Notes under the pieces: model-generated | Databases searched by the model: none | What the model was told of the DNA's origin: nothing | Seen by the model: the letters and a program-made list of their open reading frames with translations, nothing else | DNA from: Oxytricha trifallax | Lineage: Eukaryota; Ciliophora; Spirotrichea; Sporadotrichida; Oxytrichidae | Reading direction: 5' to 3' | Assembly (NCBI GenBank): GCA_000711775.1 | Contig: ARYC01000754.1 | Location: 62,001-126,000 of the forward strand | DNA: 64,000 bases | Shown here: positions 47,101 through 61,781 of the stretch, piece by piece | Numbering within the stretch: the first letter of the stretch is position 1 | Layout of the letters: every line of letters begins with the position of its first letter | Program-made: the position numbers and the translations under genes

Positions 47101-48429
47101 TATGCTTATTTACTATGATATTCAATTTGAACATAATTTTAACATAATATATTTGAACTTTATTATCTTAAACAACAATAGACATTCAGTTTTTGAAGTT
47201 TTAAGAAGCTGCAAATAATATCCCTTAAATCAATATATGTAAAAGAATTTATTTAAATTTTTGTAAAATTTTCATATATTACTTTTACAGATTCATAGAT
47301 TATTTTTTGAATTAAAATATTGACAATGATGTGGAGATATAAGATGTAGCCTAAAGACATAGTAATTTGAATTCAACAATAAACAATCAAACTAATATTA
47401 TTTATTTATTTTTATTTTTGACTACAGATCATATACTCATTGAAAACAATGAAGGAGCATTATAATAAAAATAGAACTTTTAAATCACAAATTCTAACTT
47501 CACCCAAGATCTAAGAACCTTGACAGAAATAAATCAGTCTATTCGTTAAATAATTATTTAAGTTATTTTTTCAATTAATAGGTTATTTAATGATTGATAA
47601 TCAAGTCAATTTGAAAAGAAAAACAAGATAGAGCAAGAATTAGAAAAACAGATTTTTATATAAATTATGCTTAATATTAATTAGATCTAATTTGCAGCCA
47701 GTTTTTAGAAACTCAATCGACGAATCAGCTTCATTAATTATAAATATTTATTATTTATAATTAAAAAAAGCATATGACGATTCTCTTAAATATACAAAGA
47801 AACATTCTTAAAAACAAGATCATAGCATTAATTAAGAGTAAAATCTATAAGGAAATTAGTATTATGGTTCAAGAGACAAAAATATTGATAATTTCTTGAA
47901 TCTAAACATCAATCCAATTAATTTGCTTAAAGTAAATTAAGATCAATGGAACTTGCCATAGTTCAACAATAATAAGAATCAGTTATAAAAACAGCCAGCA
48001 TTTAAGAATGAAATTAAACCAACAACTTTACAAATTACTAACGATATTTAAAATATAATTCAGGATAATATCAAACTATTTATAGAATAATATTCATTTT
48101 ATAAACAATTAATAAATTGTAATAAATATAATTTCAAAAATAAAATCTATTTCTTAAAATCTTTGTAGAAAATAATATAATACCGAAATTTAAAAAAAAT
48201 ATTATAATTTTCAGTAATAGATAAATTATAAGTCAAAGATAATCTGAATAAAAATAATATCAGCAACTAATTTAATTATTTTAGAAAAAATAATCCTAAT
48301 ACCTAAGAAATATAAAATTCATAAACAGGGGCCGATGAATTTAATGATATATTTAGGAAATAAAACTTTGAAGTGCTCAAGAGAAGATAAGAAATGAAAA
48401 ACTATAGAAAAGAACAATTATTTGATTGA
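38150..48429 (+). CDS. Gene B: giant multi-module membrane protein of tandem family
   Basis: The most complete copy. The N-terminal segment (DLPRISNYPLGNAQQL, 38.19) is followed by FDLDPEENFLLGGSI (38.30) and YVVGSTNF (39.60), a propeller-like region. Extracellular modules span 40.4-44.5 (EATINFTIPFYSPNNVC; YKVGDPYLNISFNEW), with a cadherin-like module near 44.47-44.70 (FYDSAFQFYLPEIKDSES). Juxtamembrane sequence (LTGKLIAKVSDIDQFGELTI) leads to helices at 45.40-45.71, 45.87-45.96, 46.0-46.6 and 46.77-46.85. The Q/N-rich tail ends in RKEQLFD at TGA 48427. Introns are at 45193-45241, 45367-45400, and 46111-46140. A MITE sits at 42.45 kb. The role, inferred from layout, is surface adhesion or signalling. 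Confidence 0.65.
42452..42817. mobile_element. MITE family 2, copy 1 (in gene B)
   Basis: Inverted ends TAAATTTAAATTTGG / CCAAATTTAAATT. Internal pairs include AATATTGGCAGTTAA, TTTTCGATAGAG and GCTGGACTTTACTATT. Related over its whole length to the element at 61.8 kb. It lies between coding blocks of gene B. Confidence 0.7.
45193..45241 (+). other. Intron (gene B)
   Basis: Approximate: GTAAGA...TCCAG between EVSNSI and EYDRMDIKFSE. Copy C has an intron at the same place (57266-57294); in copy A the position is taken by about 390 bases. Confidence 0.65.
45367..45400 (+). other. Intron, 34 bp (gene B)
   Basis: GTAAAA...TGTATAG, same position as in gene A. The exon sequence on both sides is highly similar between copies and the intron is not. 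Confidence 0.75.
46111..46140 (+). other. Intron, 30 bp (gene B)
   Basis: GTAAGTTAAG...TTTAG between LISLKA and MDDDDT. Confidence 0.75.
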
Positions 48430-49376
48430 TTTATATTTAATTATATTCTCAATTTATTTCATAATTTCATTCATTTATTTATCAATATTTAATTTTAATA
48501 TTCTTATACATATAGTCTGCTATTATCTTGCGATTTTATTTTAATTTATTTTGTTAATTAATTAAAATTTATGATTATTTTTGTTATATAAAATATAATT
48601 AAGTTTTTATTACAAAGACAAAGGAACAAAAAATTAAGAATTTTATATAATTTAAAATTAATCTTAAATACTAGTACAATATGTAAAAAAACATATTACT
48701 AAAGAATCAAATTCGATGATTATGAAAAAATTAAGATTTAAATATGAAATTCCTTAATTATTTATCTTTGAACATAATATTTTTTATTTAAAATTATAAA
48801 TTGCTAAATGAAAATATGAACTAAGTAACAATACATTTATCTTTTATAGCTTAATTAGATTGAATTAATTTTTTAAAAAATTTTTGAATTTGAAAATTAT
48901 AAATTAATGTTTTATAGATCTAAAATATTATTACCAAACAATTTTTATAAATTAAATTTTAATTTTATTTTACATTATTATCTTCTATCTTTTTCATTAG
49001 TTTAAGAATAACCAAATTATATCAATAATTTTAAACTTTTTAAATATATAAATTATTTAGGATAAGAGCACTTCCATTTATTCAAAACAACCTACTGTTC
49101 TTCTTTATTAAAAATATACTTTTAAGAAAAAATTGATTACAAAACATTTGAGACAGATTTAAACAAAAATGAGAATTGTACAAAATATAATTAAAATAAA
49201 AATCTTTATTTACTATTGATTAATTATAACTTTTATATGATAAATTTTAATTAATTTATTAATTTAATGTATAAATAATTAAAAATGATTTTAATTTATA
49301 GCAATAGAATCATTCTTTTATAATGAATTTCTAAATAGGGATATTTTGAGTTTAATATTATTATAAATCTAATAAA
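48430..49376. other. Intergenic spacer between B and C
   Basis: Extremely AT-rich with no coding-like frame and no recognised repeat. It should contain the end signals of B and the promoter of C, but nothing specific can be pointed to. Confidence 0.45.
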
Positions 49377-52300
49377 ATGAGAAAACCTTTTATAAAATAT
49401 CTCTTGTGTTATTCAGCCTTACTTTATTTGATATCTTTGGATGTCATTTATGAAAAATAAAATCTAAATTTATTTAATTTAGAGTTAAACATAGTGCTAT
49501 TAACCTGACTTTCCAAGAATGATTGCTTTATCAAGTGTTATCAAATAAAAATATATTCAATTATGTTTTATCAAATACACTTCATTCGATGTTGATGCGA
49601 ATCATAACATTTTAGCGGGAGGATCAGTGAATTATCCTTCTATTGTGGATTCATGTTCAAATTATAATAAACCATTTTTTGAAGTGTTTAAGCCTTAAGG
49701 ATAGCAAACTTATTTATTATTTATAAAGAATGAGTTAATTTACATATAAACTCTGAACAGAGTTATTACATAATCAGGATATTGCGAAATAGTTTCAATA
49801 AAAATAAAGAAAGTTCCTACTAATATTTAAGCGGCATTATTGATAGAAGGAGTAAATAATTTATATAATTTTTTTAATTTAAAAAATGACATAGCTTTGA
49901 TAATATATAATCTTACGGGGGCTATCCATAAGACAGTAAAATTTAACAAAGGATATAGTGCTTATACAAATCTATTTATAAAAACAAAAACATAAATATT
50001 ATAATACAAATCCTAATGCGATGTACTTCACATTAGATAACTATGTTTTGCTAGCTTATGGTTTCTCTGATAAATTAATAAAACAATATTTTATTTTAAA
50101 TTTGATGAATATATTAATATTTTAATTTTATATGGATCAAATTTAATAAAAAATATATTTTTTTTAAATTATTATAATTTTGGCAATGAATTTAATCAAA
50201 GTAACTAAGTTAAAAATAATAAATTAAGTTATGTGTCTTTTATTTAAAATTATCGTTTATGATTGATTTATAATTTTTATTATACATTTATAAAAGATTT
50301 ATATTATATATTTATTAAAATTTAGTTCCCATAATTAAATAACTACTTTGTGTACGCTTTAGATTTCGCTCAAGGTAAAGGCTACGGTTGGGAGTCTAAG
50401 TCGTTGCCATCAAATAAAGCCTATGCTCTTGACGTTAATGGGGCAAGCGATCAGTATGTACTTGTAGCAGGAACTATAAACGATATGTTTTCAATTACTT
50501 TATACACTAGAACTTTAATATTTATTATTAATTAAACTGCTGCTTAATTATCAGCAACAATAATTAAATATTTATAATTAATTTTATAGCTAAGAGATCT
50601 TACGAATTACTTCCTATATTATTTACCCCATATATAATTTATAAACTCTAATATAGTTTTCAATATTTGTCTATTAATTTATAGTCATACTCTAATAGAT
50701 TTCTCCTCTAGATAAGCCACAAACCTAGTTACTGCGACTTGTTTAATTGATAATTTAGTGTTTGATACAAGTGTAATTCTCTTTGACATTTCTGCTTCAT
50801 TTATTAAATTATTTATATTTTCATCTTATAATTAGATTAGTACTGCAAAAAACATTAAACTCATTAACTAAGATTGTATGTATTTTATTCAATTAATTTA
50901 ATGTTATTTTTGTCAAAACATAGAAGCTTGGAATATGACTCATGTTTACATGTTTGTTACAGATTAAGATACAATTGAAAGTCTCCCGTGTTTTGGGGTA
51001 ATCCATGTAGACAGCTTAAAATTTTAAAGAAAGTGTCTACATCAATTCGTTGGAGATCCTTAGTTCAAATTTATATATGCTTCCATCAGTAGTTTTGATA
51101 CTTTTGCAAATACTAATGGATACTTTGTTGGTTAAGCTAATAAAAATACTATTAAATAGTTAGCTACATAATATGGAACATATTCTTTTGGTGGGAAAGT
51201 TTAATCTTATACGATTATTAATATAAAATATTTAAATTTAAATGATGACAGTTAATAGACAATTTACTGCTACAACATTGAATTATTTTATAGAAACAAT
51301 TATGTAAAATATTGAACGACCCAATAAATTAAACTTTAAATGATGATGGGATTGATATTAACAATGATAATGACATGTTTGATCTTCAACAAATGAGTTG
51401 GTTTGGACTGACCGTTCCCAACCCAAGTTTTTCGCATATGGGTTATTTACCTAATGTTTTCACTGTTATTCAATAAAAGTTAATGAAAATAAAATTTATA
51501 CTTGAAAAACTATTATTAATAGAGTTTATATTAAAAATCCAAAATTAGTAATAATTTAATTTCTATCTTTAGACTAAAAGGTAAATCTTTGCTGCTTGTA
51601 AGTAATTATATTTTAAATAATTGAATGATTTACTTTTAAATTAAGCTTTTATTTTCTTTTTTATAATTAAATAAGCAAAATATCTATGTTTTTCTAAATA
51701 TAAAATATCTATTAATAATATTAAAAATTTTTGGTTACTTGCAAGAAATTTTTAGGACCCATTATTTATTTTTAACATAATTAAAATATAACATAAAAAA
51801 ATGAAATATTGCATTTATATTTGTTTAATTCAAATTAAAAACGTTTTTAGCATCTTTTATAAGAAACTATATAAAAGTAAATGAGAGTTTAATCAGTTAT
51901 TAATTTATTGATATTAAACTTAAATATATATTTAAAAATTTAATTCAAGATTAAATTTATGATTTGGCCAGAGTAATTTACTATTATTTTTTTTTCCAGA
52001 ACCAAAGAATAATAGAGCATTAGTTGCAAAAATAAAAATAATATTATTTACAGTCATGCCGCCAGTTCAAAACATTATTTACATAAATATTTAAAAAAAT
52101 TAAAAAATATACAATAACTTAAAGTTTGAGTATTAAGAGATCAAATAATCTAAATATCAGAGTATTTAGATTTGAAATCAAACAAAATATATTATTTAAG
52201 TTAATATTAATTTATGAATCATAAAGTATGAGACAAAGTCAACTTTTGACACATATTTACAAAAACAGAAAATATCTATTTCCCCATTTTATCATTTTAT

Positions 52301-55300
52301 ACTAGTGAAGTATTTGTTACAAATTGTTCAAACAATTAAAAATAGAAAAAAAAAGAGTTCCAAATATTTAATTTTAAAATATAACTGATTTTGATTTAGG
52401 AGTATTCTTGATTAAAAACTATAATTGTGGAATAAAACAATATTATCTTAATAACTATGATATCGGAGTGTTCTAGTAATTCTTGTTTGATAAAAACTTA
52501 ATTTAATTTATTTATTATAGTTTATTAACTAACTAATAAACATGACTTACTACTTAGGTTCAAATGCTATAACTCAACTAATAGAGCCAGCCTCTCTCTC
52601 TTAATGCACTGATGCCGCACTTGCACTTTCTTATCAATAAACACCTTTTTCAGTTTTAACATCTAATTCAACAATTTGGAATTTAACTATTTACTCAACT
52701 ATAAGTTAAAACAAAACCTTATTAATATTGCTAATATTTTACAGCCTCAGTTGGAACTGACCGAATACCAATGATGCAGTCATCTTCAAGTGGATAAATA
52801 TTCTTAAGAACAATCTTTGTTACAATCTTAGCTTAAGCTAGCTCTCCTTGTGCAAGCGTAACTTATACACCCGCAATTAATGCATCTACAGTAATAATAT
52901 TTTTACTTTAGTTATTTTTAGAAATAAATTACTATGAGAGTTACACTAAGGTTGTTAGCTCTTTCCCAATCCTGTCCCTAACTCCTAATACTTGCACATA
53001 TTCAGTTAGTATAGAAGAAAACGCTGTTAATGGATTAGATAGCACTGTGATCACCCAATTCTCAGATAGAATAGAAGTTTATAAACTTTGTAAAATTTAT
53101 TTATAGAGTTACATATAATAATTTTGATGAACTTTACCACTGACCCAGGTAAAGTAGGAATGTATTACTTTAGTCTGATTTATACATTCAAGGATTCCAG
53201 TTTAAAAAGCTTCACAAATTACACTTTAAATGTAAACTTATTTTCCATTATTTTCAAGTGTTGTAGATTTTAAACAAGGTTTATTAAACAGATGCAAAAG
53301 ATCAACTATTCACAGTATAGTCTTAGCTGATATGTACTATGATGTTTATTCAAATTTATAAGTATCATAAACAACTACTGGCTGGACACAAAGTATTCTT
53401 AAACTATTATAAACATATTTATCATTCAATTCTATTTTAATTTTTTAATAACAATAACCCTGCAGAATGTCCAGCTCTAACTTATGCAATTATTTCAAAC
53501 ACTGGGGCAGATGTCACATATACACAAACTCTGTTCACATTCGACAATAGTACAATGACTTTCAAGATAAGTACAACAAACGCTTCTTTTATTGGCACAC
53601 AGGTTTATTATCTTAGAGGATATTAAATATTTTGAATCTTTTATAAATAAATTATATAATACTTTTAATATATATAAATAGGGTAATTAAAGAACTCTAC
53701 ACAAACGTATAATTATGAAGATAAAAAAATTACATTTTATATTTTTGGCAATTGTGGAGGTTAAATATTAGAAAGCAATGGATAAGTAGATGATTAAACT
53801 TATATGATTGGTGATCCAGCAATGCTTATTGAATTTGAAGGATTTACACCCACTTAACCTTACTATAATGTTTTAAATTTATTTTGTTTACTGTGGTGAT
53901 CCTACGTACTCTGTCTAAGTTTTATAAAATAAATCTAAATTTTTTCAGACAGTGATGAAGAAATTCTTGAAGCAAACTTTATTAATGGAATGGATTTAGT
54001 CAACCTTTAATTTTATGCTGAATTAAAATTATTGAATATATTAGAATCATAAGACATTCTCGATAGTGGTACGTATACAATTAAAATTAATGCCTAACTC
54101 AAAAGTGGAGTCCAGAATTCTTACACATTAATTTATTTGTAGTTTTCTTTTACATTTGTTTTGGAAATAATGAATCCATGTGCTGATTCTTTATTGACTC
54201 ATAGTGATATGCAAACTCTATAATATGACATGTAAGAGAATTAAATTTCATATACAATCGATCCTTTTACTATTGATCCAAATCCATCAAATTTATGTGG
54301 AACAGTGACTATGTCAATCACAAATTCATTAAGTTTTTTATATTAATTTTCTATAATTCTGCATTATAGCCAAGTATGGAATTCAACGGAACTCATTTAA
54401 CTGTGAATGCAAATTAAGATTATACTCTTTGTTAAACTTTTAATTATTACTAAAAACATTTACATATTAATTTTAAAACTGAAAGTGACTTAACATTAAG
54501 AGGAGTAATGGACAAGCAAAGTCATGTAGTCTCTTCAATTCCATTTAAGATATTTTATGATTGTGGGTGTGATAAATTGGTATTAAACAATTAAACGACA
54601 ACCACACCTTATGAAGTGGAATATACACTTGGAGATCTTTATTTAAATATAAATTATTTTAAGATATTAAATATTATAGAGAGGAATACTTCTAATTCTA
54701 ATTTTTGCAATTCATTCCAAGTAGCTAATTATGTTTGACCGATCCAATAAGTTATAAGAATTAATTTATTAATCTATTTTATATTGCTAAATTTATACTC
54801 GGTCATTGTCACAGAAAGTTCTGATGCAACTTCATTGCAAAGCTTATTATATGTGGATTTAGACACCTCATAAGCGGATTCTCCTTACTATCTTTTATTC
54901 GTATCATAAACATTAGACGTAGATTTAGTTGGTGTTCATAGAATTATAATTCACGGAGTATCTTTCCTCGGCTTGACAAAAATTAATTATAATAAATTTT
55001 ACAATAGTATAAGGGGAATTAAATGTTAATTTATCAATAGTTAGAAGTTGTAACTAAGCTTTGGTAACTTAAAAACCAAATATCACTGGCCAAGTGATTA
55101 ATTATAAAGTTGGCGATCCCATGAAAGTAATAAAGTATTCATAATGGGTCATTCAGTAATAAAATTGTGGGAGCTTTACTATAATTATTAAAAATAATAT
55201 AATAAATGGTAAAATATTATAATCATCAATTGACTAAAGATAAAATAGAATAATTATGATTAAATATTTTCCATTAATAAGAGAAGTAAAGATTCCATAA

Positions 55301-58300
55301 AGATGAAGAATAATTATGTTCACACGAGAAATATGACCGGCAACATTTTACTTTTTAGAAGATATTAACTTCATAGACACTGTGATTATGTTTTAGTTTT
55401 GTAAAGAGATATAAGAAAGATATGTTTTGTCATTTATTTGTGTTTATTGTAGTTTTTAAAAGATTGTTCATCACAGACTACATTTTACTCACTCCCAAAT
55501 AAATCAAAGCAAATTGTTTGTTTAAATACTTGAAAAATAGCGTTTTTGTAGAATTTTAAATTAGTTTTAAAATTAATCAATAAACTATATCAATTGACCA
55601 TGATCAACATTGACTTAACAAATTCAATATAAGCTTCATAGTTTATTACAATAGATGAGGCATAAAATTAAATTAGCATTTATACAGATAACAAGAGTAT
55701 TGGAGGAAGTTTTTAGTTTGCATTAGACGGAACGCTTAACTAATTTATTTCAGATAGAGCTACGTTTACTGTAATTGTAACAAACTGCTAAACATATTAA
55801 GTTCTAGCTCCTTCATAAAAATCCCTCTACTATTATACAATTGGGGATGAACAATCTTTAATTATTCCTCTGCTTCCCTTCACAGTGAAAGATGATTGTG
55901 GTCTTCCAATTACTTATGCTATGAAAGTTACTTCAGACAGAGGGATATCTTCTTCTGATTTTATAAATTACTTATCAGATTATAATTCAATTGAAGTTAA
56001 CCCAACAGACACATCATAGTATGGAGTATATTACATTAAGTTTTCTGCTACAGTTACACCAGACAATATTACTTACATATCTGACACATTGAAATTCAAA
56101 GTTATCATAAATTCTCCAAAGAACACTGCACCCTATTTCGTTTCTAGTTTGACAGATACTATAGAAATAAGTTATGACTCTTCTTTCATTTACACTCTTC
56201 CAGAAGTCAAAGATAAAGAAAATGATTAAGTATTAATAAGTATCACAAACAATCTATATTATTTTTAATTATCCTAGTTTTGTAAAGGTAAATGAAAGAT
56301 CAATCGTTATAGCTCCATAAAACATTGAAGATGTGGGAAATTATACCATGTAAGTCTTACTTTAAGACTTAAATGATAATGATAAATAATAAACCAACTA
56401 TGATTTATAAATTTCAATTACTGATTCAAAAACTGAATCGTAGTAAATAAATTCACCAGCTGGAACCTACCTCTAAATGACAGAATATGAATTTTTTTTG
56501 ATAAATTAATTTATTTAATTTTAGCTAGAAAATTTGAAAATAAAGAAAGCCAAACTAAAAAATGATTTAACAGCTCAGATTTCATCTATTTCATAAAATG
56601 GAGAAAAGGGGTTTGGTTATGTATAAAACTAAGTGAATTTATATTTTAATATTATTTGAACCCTTTGAGAAATATCAATTAAATTTAATAAATAGCTTAT
56701 AAGCATAAGTAACACAGACACTTTGGTAAATCTCTAAGCAATAAAATTTATCTTGCAGAAAAATGATGGAACTAGTTTTGTTTAATGTTTACTATTTTAT
56801 TGCAAAATTATAATTCTTACGAATATTCTTTGTCTTTATTAATCAGCATATTTAAAATAAATATAGGACTGGATTTTTCTGAGTTTATTTAAAATTTTCT
56901 CTATCAAGTTATATTAATTATAATATAGAGAATTGGATTTTTTATATTCATAATAATTATAAGGAAATTCTATATAAGATAATATCTTCTATAAGGAATT
57001 ATATAAATAACTCAATAAATTTCTCTTAATTATTAATAACTTTTTTTATTTAATCAAAAAAAGTATATAAATTTAATTTATCTATAATATTTAGTTAGTA
57101 CCTAAATGTAAATCAAAACACTACCAGCAACAAAAGAAATCTTGTATCAGATAATCAAACTAAATATAAATCAAATACAAATAATTGGAAAATATCTAAA
57201 TTTGAGGGAGACACAGTCAACATAAAAATTAAATTCCCAGAACCTCTTGAAGTTTCCACCCATCCAGTAAGTTATTATTAATAATTTAAATTTAGACATA
57301 TGATTTGATGGACGTGAGATTCAGTGAGAGGTATTTCTTCGTCAGCGAAGATTAATCTAGCGTTTTGACTTCAAACTATTTTTGAAAAATCAACTAAAAT
57401 AAATTGAGAATTTATATTTTAAAACTATGTGATTTAAAATGATGTACCACCTTAATTGCCAGATACAATTGATAAATATTTATTATATTTCTAACTGCAA
57501 CTAAAGCATTAAATACTATGACTGAGAGTACCAGCACTGCAATGACTGGAATAGTAACTATAAATGTGATTTTATCTCTAGTAATGGGACTTTCTTTGAA
57601 AAAACTTTGGCTCTTGATATAAACACTTCAAGTTATAGTACACTTGCCTCTGCTTTAAGTTCCCTTACCTTCAAATGTTATATCAGCCTATAAAAATATT
57701 ATTGATGTCTCTAACTTAGTTAATTTATTTAATTCAAATTACTTGAATATCATTCCAAAAGAATATATTAAGAAGATTCTTTCAGTTTTTATGTAAGACA
57801 CAGGTTCAAGCGCAAAAGAAAATTTCAAGCAAATGGATATCTTTTAAAATTAATATTCACAATTATAGTAGACTTAACTTTAAAACGATATGAATCAACA
57901 AGTATTATGTAAAATATGGGGCTTTTATTTATTCTATTAGCTTTTGGTATAATCTTAGGAATTATAGTTTTTGTCTCAACACTTTTATGCAGAAAGTTTA
58001 AATGGTAAAAATTTCTTTAAGCATTATAAATTTAGTTGGTAAAAGATGTATGGAATTATCAAAAAGATACTATTCTTCAGTTTATATTTGAGAAACACAA
58101 TGAAAGGATATCTTAATTTCTCAATTGCCACTCTAATGAGTGTTAAAACTGTAAAATTAAATATATAATTAATAAAACTTCATGTTTCATTCAAGACAAA
58201 AGATAGGGGTTTAAGAACAATTAATTAAAAATTAAATTATAATTGGCTGAAATTATATATAATTAGCTTATTCTTAATTTTACACACCCTGATTGGTTTA

Positions 58301-61300
58301 TTTTATAAGGACAATAAATTGAGCCAATATTTTTAATAATTAGCCCAATCATTGATAATTTACGCCATTATAATCTTTCTTTATATTTATTTGTTCTTAA
58401 CTCCTAATCTTCGTTCTTAATTGACTAACGGAGTTTTATATAGATAATGGATTCAGAAACTTCAGGAACTGTTTTATCAGTGATAATATAAAGAGCATGA
58501 ATTCAGTATAATTATTAAATTTTTTAGATTAATAGATTATCATATCTTTAATTAATATATTAATCAAAATTAAGATCATTAAGAGCATGAAATAATAAAT
58601 TTCATGCTATTTGCTTTAATTTATTCACAAATAAAAAATATTAAAAAATTATTTTCATGATATAAAAATCTAAAAATAATAAATTATCATCCATTTTATA
58701 AAAGAGGTTTATAATGTTCACATACTTATTAATAGTCCCATTTGCAACATTTATATTTTTTTGGGTCTATCATTTAAGATTGACTTAAACGTAATTTGTT
58801 GAAAGATATGGAACATTATATCAAAACATTGACACAGATAAACTAATTTGTCTTCAATAGACAGTTTTGTTTTTCTTTAGAAGGCTATTATTTGCATTTT
58901 CAATAGTATTCTTAGGTGACTATCCTTTTATATAAGCATTTATTCAAGTGTAATCAAGCATTTTACTTATTATTTATGTGACATATTTCAAACCCTATAA
59001 GAAGAAGTCTGACTACATCTTTGAAATATTTAATGAGTTCACACTTTTGACAATTTCGTACTTTTTGATTGTGTTTATTGAAATAGTGAGCGACTACTAA
59101 CTTAGATACGATATTGGATGGTATGTTGTTGTGGTGACATTGTTTAATATCTTTACAAATTGGATCAGCATGGCATTTAAAACCGTTAATTTGAATAAAC
59201 TGGCTTCAATAAAATTCTTATTTTGCTGCAAATAAATTTAAAAAAAAGAATAATTAGATTGTTGTCATTACATTTAGATATCTTACAATTCATTTATTTA
59301 GTCAAGGAATAAGGTTTTATTTTATATAATAGTTATTGTAAATTTTATAGTTAATTATGATTGTAAGAAATTTTAAGCTTTTCTTTTGAATAAAAAGATA
59401 CGTACACTTTTTAGAAAAATTTTTTCATGAATGTATGAAGGTATCAAGGAGTTTCATAAACTTTTATTCTCATTTAATTTTTTAATTTTCATGGCACATC
59501 TCTTATTTAGAATTTCGCTTATTAATTTTAATAGGATTATGATGTAAATTTTTTGTATATAGAAGATTATTTTAAACATAATCTTTTTTAATTTAGATAG
59601 AATAAAATTAGGATAAGAATATAATTAATAATTATTTAATTATGAAACATTTAATGTTAAATTTTTAAAAGGTTTCTCTATATAAACAATGACTTTTTAT
59701 TTGATGAATTTTTAAAATATATCTATCTATAATAAATTTTCAAAAAACTAAGAAAGAAATCTATTTGTATTATTTTCTTAAAGTTCTAAAATCAATCTCT
59801 TTTTGGATTGTATAACAACTTCAGATATCTGTTAGTCTATAACTAATAGATGGCACAACAAAAATCAATATTTATTTCAAATTAGATAATTATCTAAGTA
59901 GCTGTTTGAAAAAATTAATGATTAATTCTTGTTTAATTATTTAAATAAAAAAATAAACCAAAAGGAATTGGATTTGTTTATGCCTATGATTTTATCATAA
60001 AACATCTAATAAGCTATTAAAAGATAATAATTTATGTTAAATAAATTGAAAACATATAATTCGTAATTTTAAATAAAAAACCACAATTATTATGAGGTAC
60101 TTAGAATGAAGTTATAAATAAGTATAATAGATAACTTATAAATTTATAATATTAATAATTATATTTTGCATTTGAATTTGGAAATACAAAAGGGTTTATT
60201 CAAAAGTTTATATATCTCAAATTATCATTAAAGTTACATAAAATCTTTACTATAAAAATGTCTTAGGGGTTTATTTACTGTTGTTTTAACAATTAAAGAA
60301 AAGATAAGAGAGAAATGTAAGAAAAAATAGCAAGCAAACTTTGACAACAAAGTACAAAAATACAATTATGATGAGTTAGACTAAGAACTAGGATCTACTT
60401 TAAATGTGAAACTTTAGGATGGTCTAAAAATTTCAACTGACTTTTCAAATATTATAATTTTTCTTTGTATTATTATTTGAATATCAAAGAATCATCTACA
60501 AATCCTTAGGGTCCTCAAGATCCTATCAGCTATTTAAATCAAACTTAATGTGGCCTTATATTTAATAATGATAGCTCTTCACCTTAAAATGACAAAAAAT
60601 AAAAAAGAAGGAAGAGACTCAAGAAATTGAAATCATATTAATTATAATTCATTTTTATTGAAGTAGCCAAGAAAAATATAAAATGATAGCACTATTGATA
60701 ATAAAAAGGTCATATAGCAAGAAATTAATTTATAAGAAATCGATTTGTAAAATACAAAAGTGCCATAGGAAAAAATAATAGATTTCTATGAAGAGGAAGA
60801 ATAAACAATCAGAGAGACATTTAAATTTATTTATTTATATTTCCCAGTTCCCCTGTTAAACAATCAGTTCCATTTAAAGTAAATGACTACTACTAATAAA
60901 AAATGAATATTTGGCAATATTTGTCAAAGAAAGGAAAAAATAGCATCAATAGTTTTAAAATAATTGAAAATTAAATTGATAAAATTAAAATATGATTGAA
61001 ATATATTCTTTGTTGAGATTTGAAATTAATCAGTAAAAATTATAGGATCTATAATTAGCCATTTTTTGTTGAAAAATTGTTTTATAAAACAATTGTAATA
61101 TTATTTAATTTCTCAAATAAAAATTTTTTAACTAGTAGTGAGTTAAAAAGAAGCTAAATCAAAGAATAAAATGAAAAGAAGTCTTTGTAAATTAATATGG
61201 ATGTTATTTTTGACAATTAAAAATAAATGCCTGTTCCAATGCATTAATCTTTTTAAGGAGTTACCTAATTTTACCAGAAATAGATGATTGATAATTTTAC

Positions 61301-61413
61301 AGAATAACAAAATAATGGATCTTATATTAGTAAATAAATTTATAAATATTTATAACTTCAAAAAAATTACTAATTTTATTAGGGAAAAAGAGATAATAAA
61401 TTTCAAAGTAAAT
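49377..61413 (+). CDS. Gene C: giant multi-module membrane protein of tandem family
   Basis: Starts with a clear signal peptide at 49377 (MRKPFIKYLLCYSALLYLIS), then a short intron-like gap and PDFPRMIALSSV. The propeller-like region has FDVDANHNILAGGSV (49.59), YVLVAGTIND and GYFVGQANKN. Extracellular modules span 52.5-56.1. The cadherin-like module at 56.1-56.4 (ISYDSSFIYTLPEVKDKE) is followed by a juxtamembrane region (56.5-57.3), multi-pass helices (57.5-59.2; FKPYKKKSDYIFEIFNEFTL) and a Lys/Gln-rich tail in several blocks to TGA near 61411. Interrupted by IESs, one MITE in an intron, and AT-rich gaps. More diverged from A and B than these are from each other. Same inferred role. Confidence 0.65.
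57266..57294 (+). other. Intron, 29 bp (gene C)
   Basis: GTAAGTTATT...AATTTAG between LEVSTHP and TYDLMDVRFSERYFF. Confidence 0.7.
58151..58443 (+). other. Intron of gene C enlarged by a MITE
   Basis: Donor GTAAAATTAA at 58151 after LMSVKT and acceptor TTATATAG before IMDSETSG. The position is the same as the 30-32 bp introns of A and B. The extra length is mostly the MITE at 58205-58439. Confidence 0.6.
58205..58439 (+). mobile_element. MITE family 1, copy 3 (left end truncated)
   Basis: Carries the shared core ACACCCTGATTGGTTTATTT and AATTAGCCCAATCATTG, and the right end CGAAGAT..-like plus AATTGACTAACGGAGTTTTA. About 25 bases of the left terminal repeat are missing. Confidence 0.75.
58488..58715. 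other. IES with pointer ATAAT, 228 bp (gene C)
   Basis: ATAAT at 58483-58487 and 58711-58715. Joining there gives LSVIMFTYLLIVPFATF, a membrane helix in the place of the helix ATVLMSFYVIMMPVF of copy A. Confidence 0.7.
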
Positions 61414-61781
61414 GAAAAAAGTAACAATAAATAAACCAATTAAAATCAATCTTTAAAAAAAAGAATTAATATATTTATTTTGCATAAAAAATATTTTCAA
61501 AAAAAATAATTTTTCTTTTAAATTAATTTTAGAACACAAATTCTAATTGATTATTTGTTTTATTTTGAGGAAAAATTCATAAATTAAAATTCAAAATTTA
61601 AGTCTAAATAATTATTATAAATCTTAGTAGAATTCTATATTCAATAAATTAAGCATTTGGAAAAATTGATTAATAAAGATATATTTATAATTTAAATTCA
61701 AATTTCTTTTTAATAATAAATGTTTATTTATAATGAATGAATAAATTAGTGTTGAGTATTAATATTAATATCTAATATTGA
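61414..61781. other. AT-rich intergenic stretch
   Basis: Spacer after gene C with nothing recognisable before the MITE. Confidence 0.4.

Noticed and set aside
49500-49540. TGG-to-TGA nonsense mutation at the start of gene C
   Set aside because: It appeared only in the wrong frame; the frame giving PDFPRM, shared with copy D, is open.
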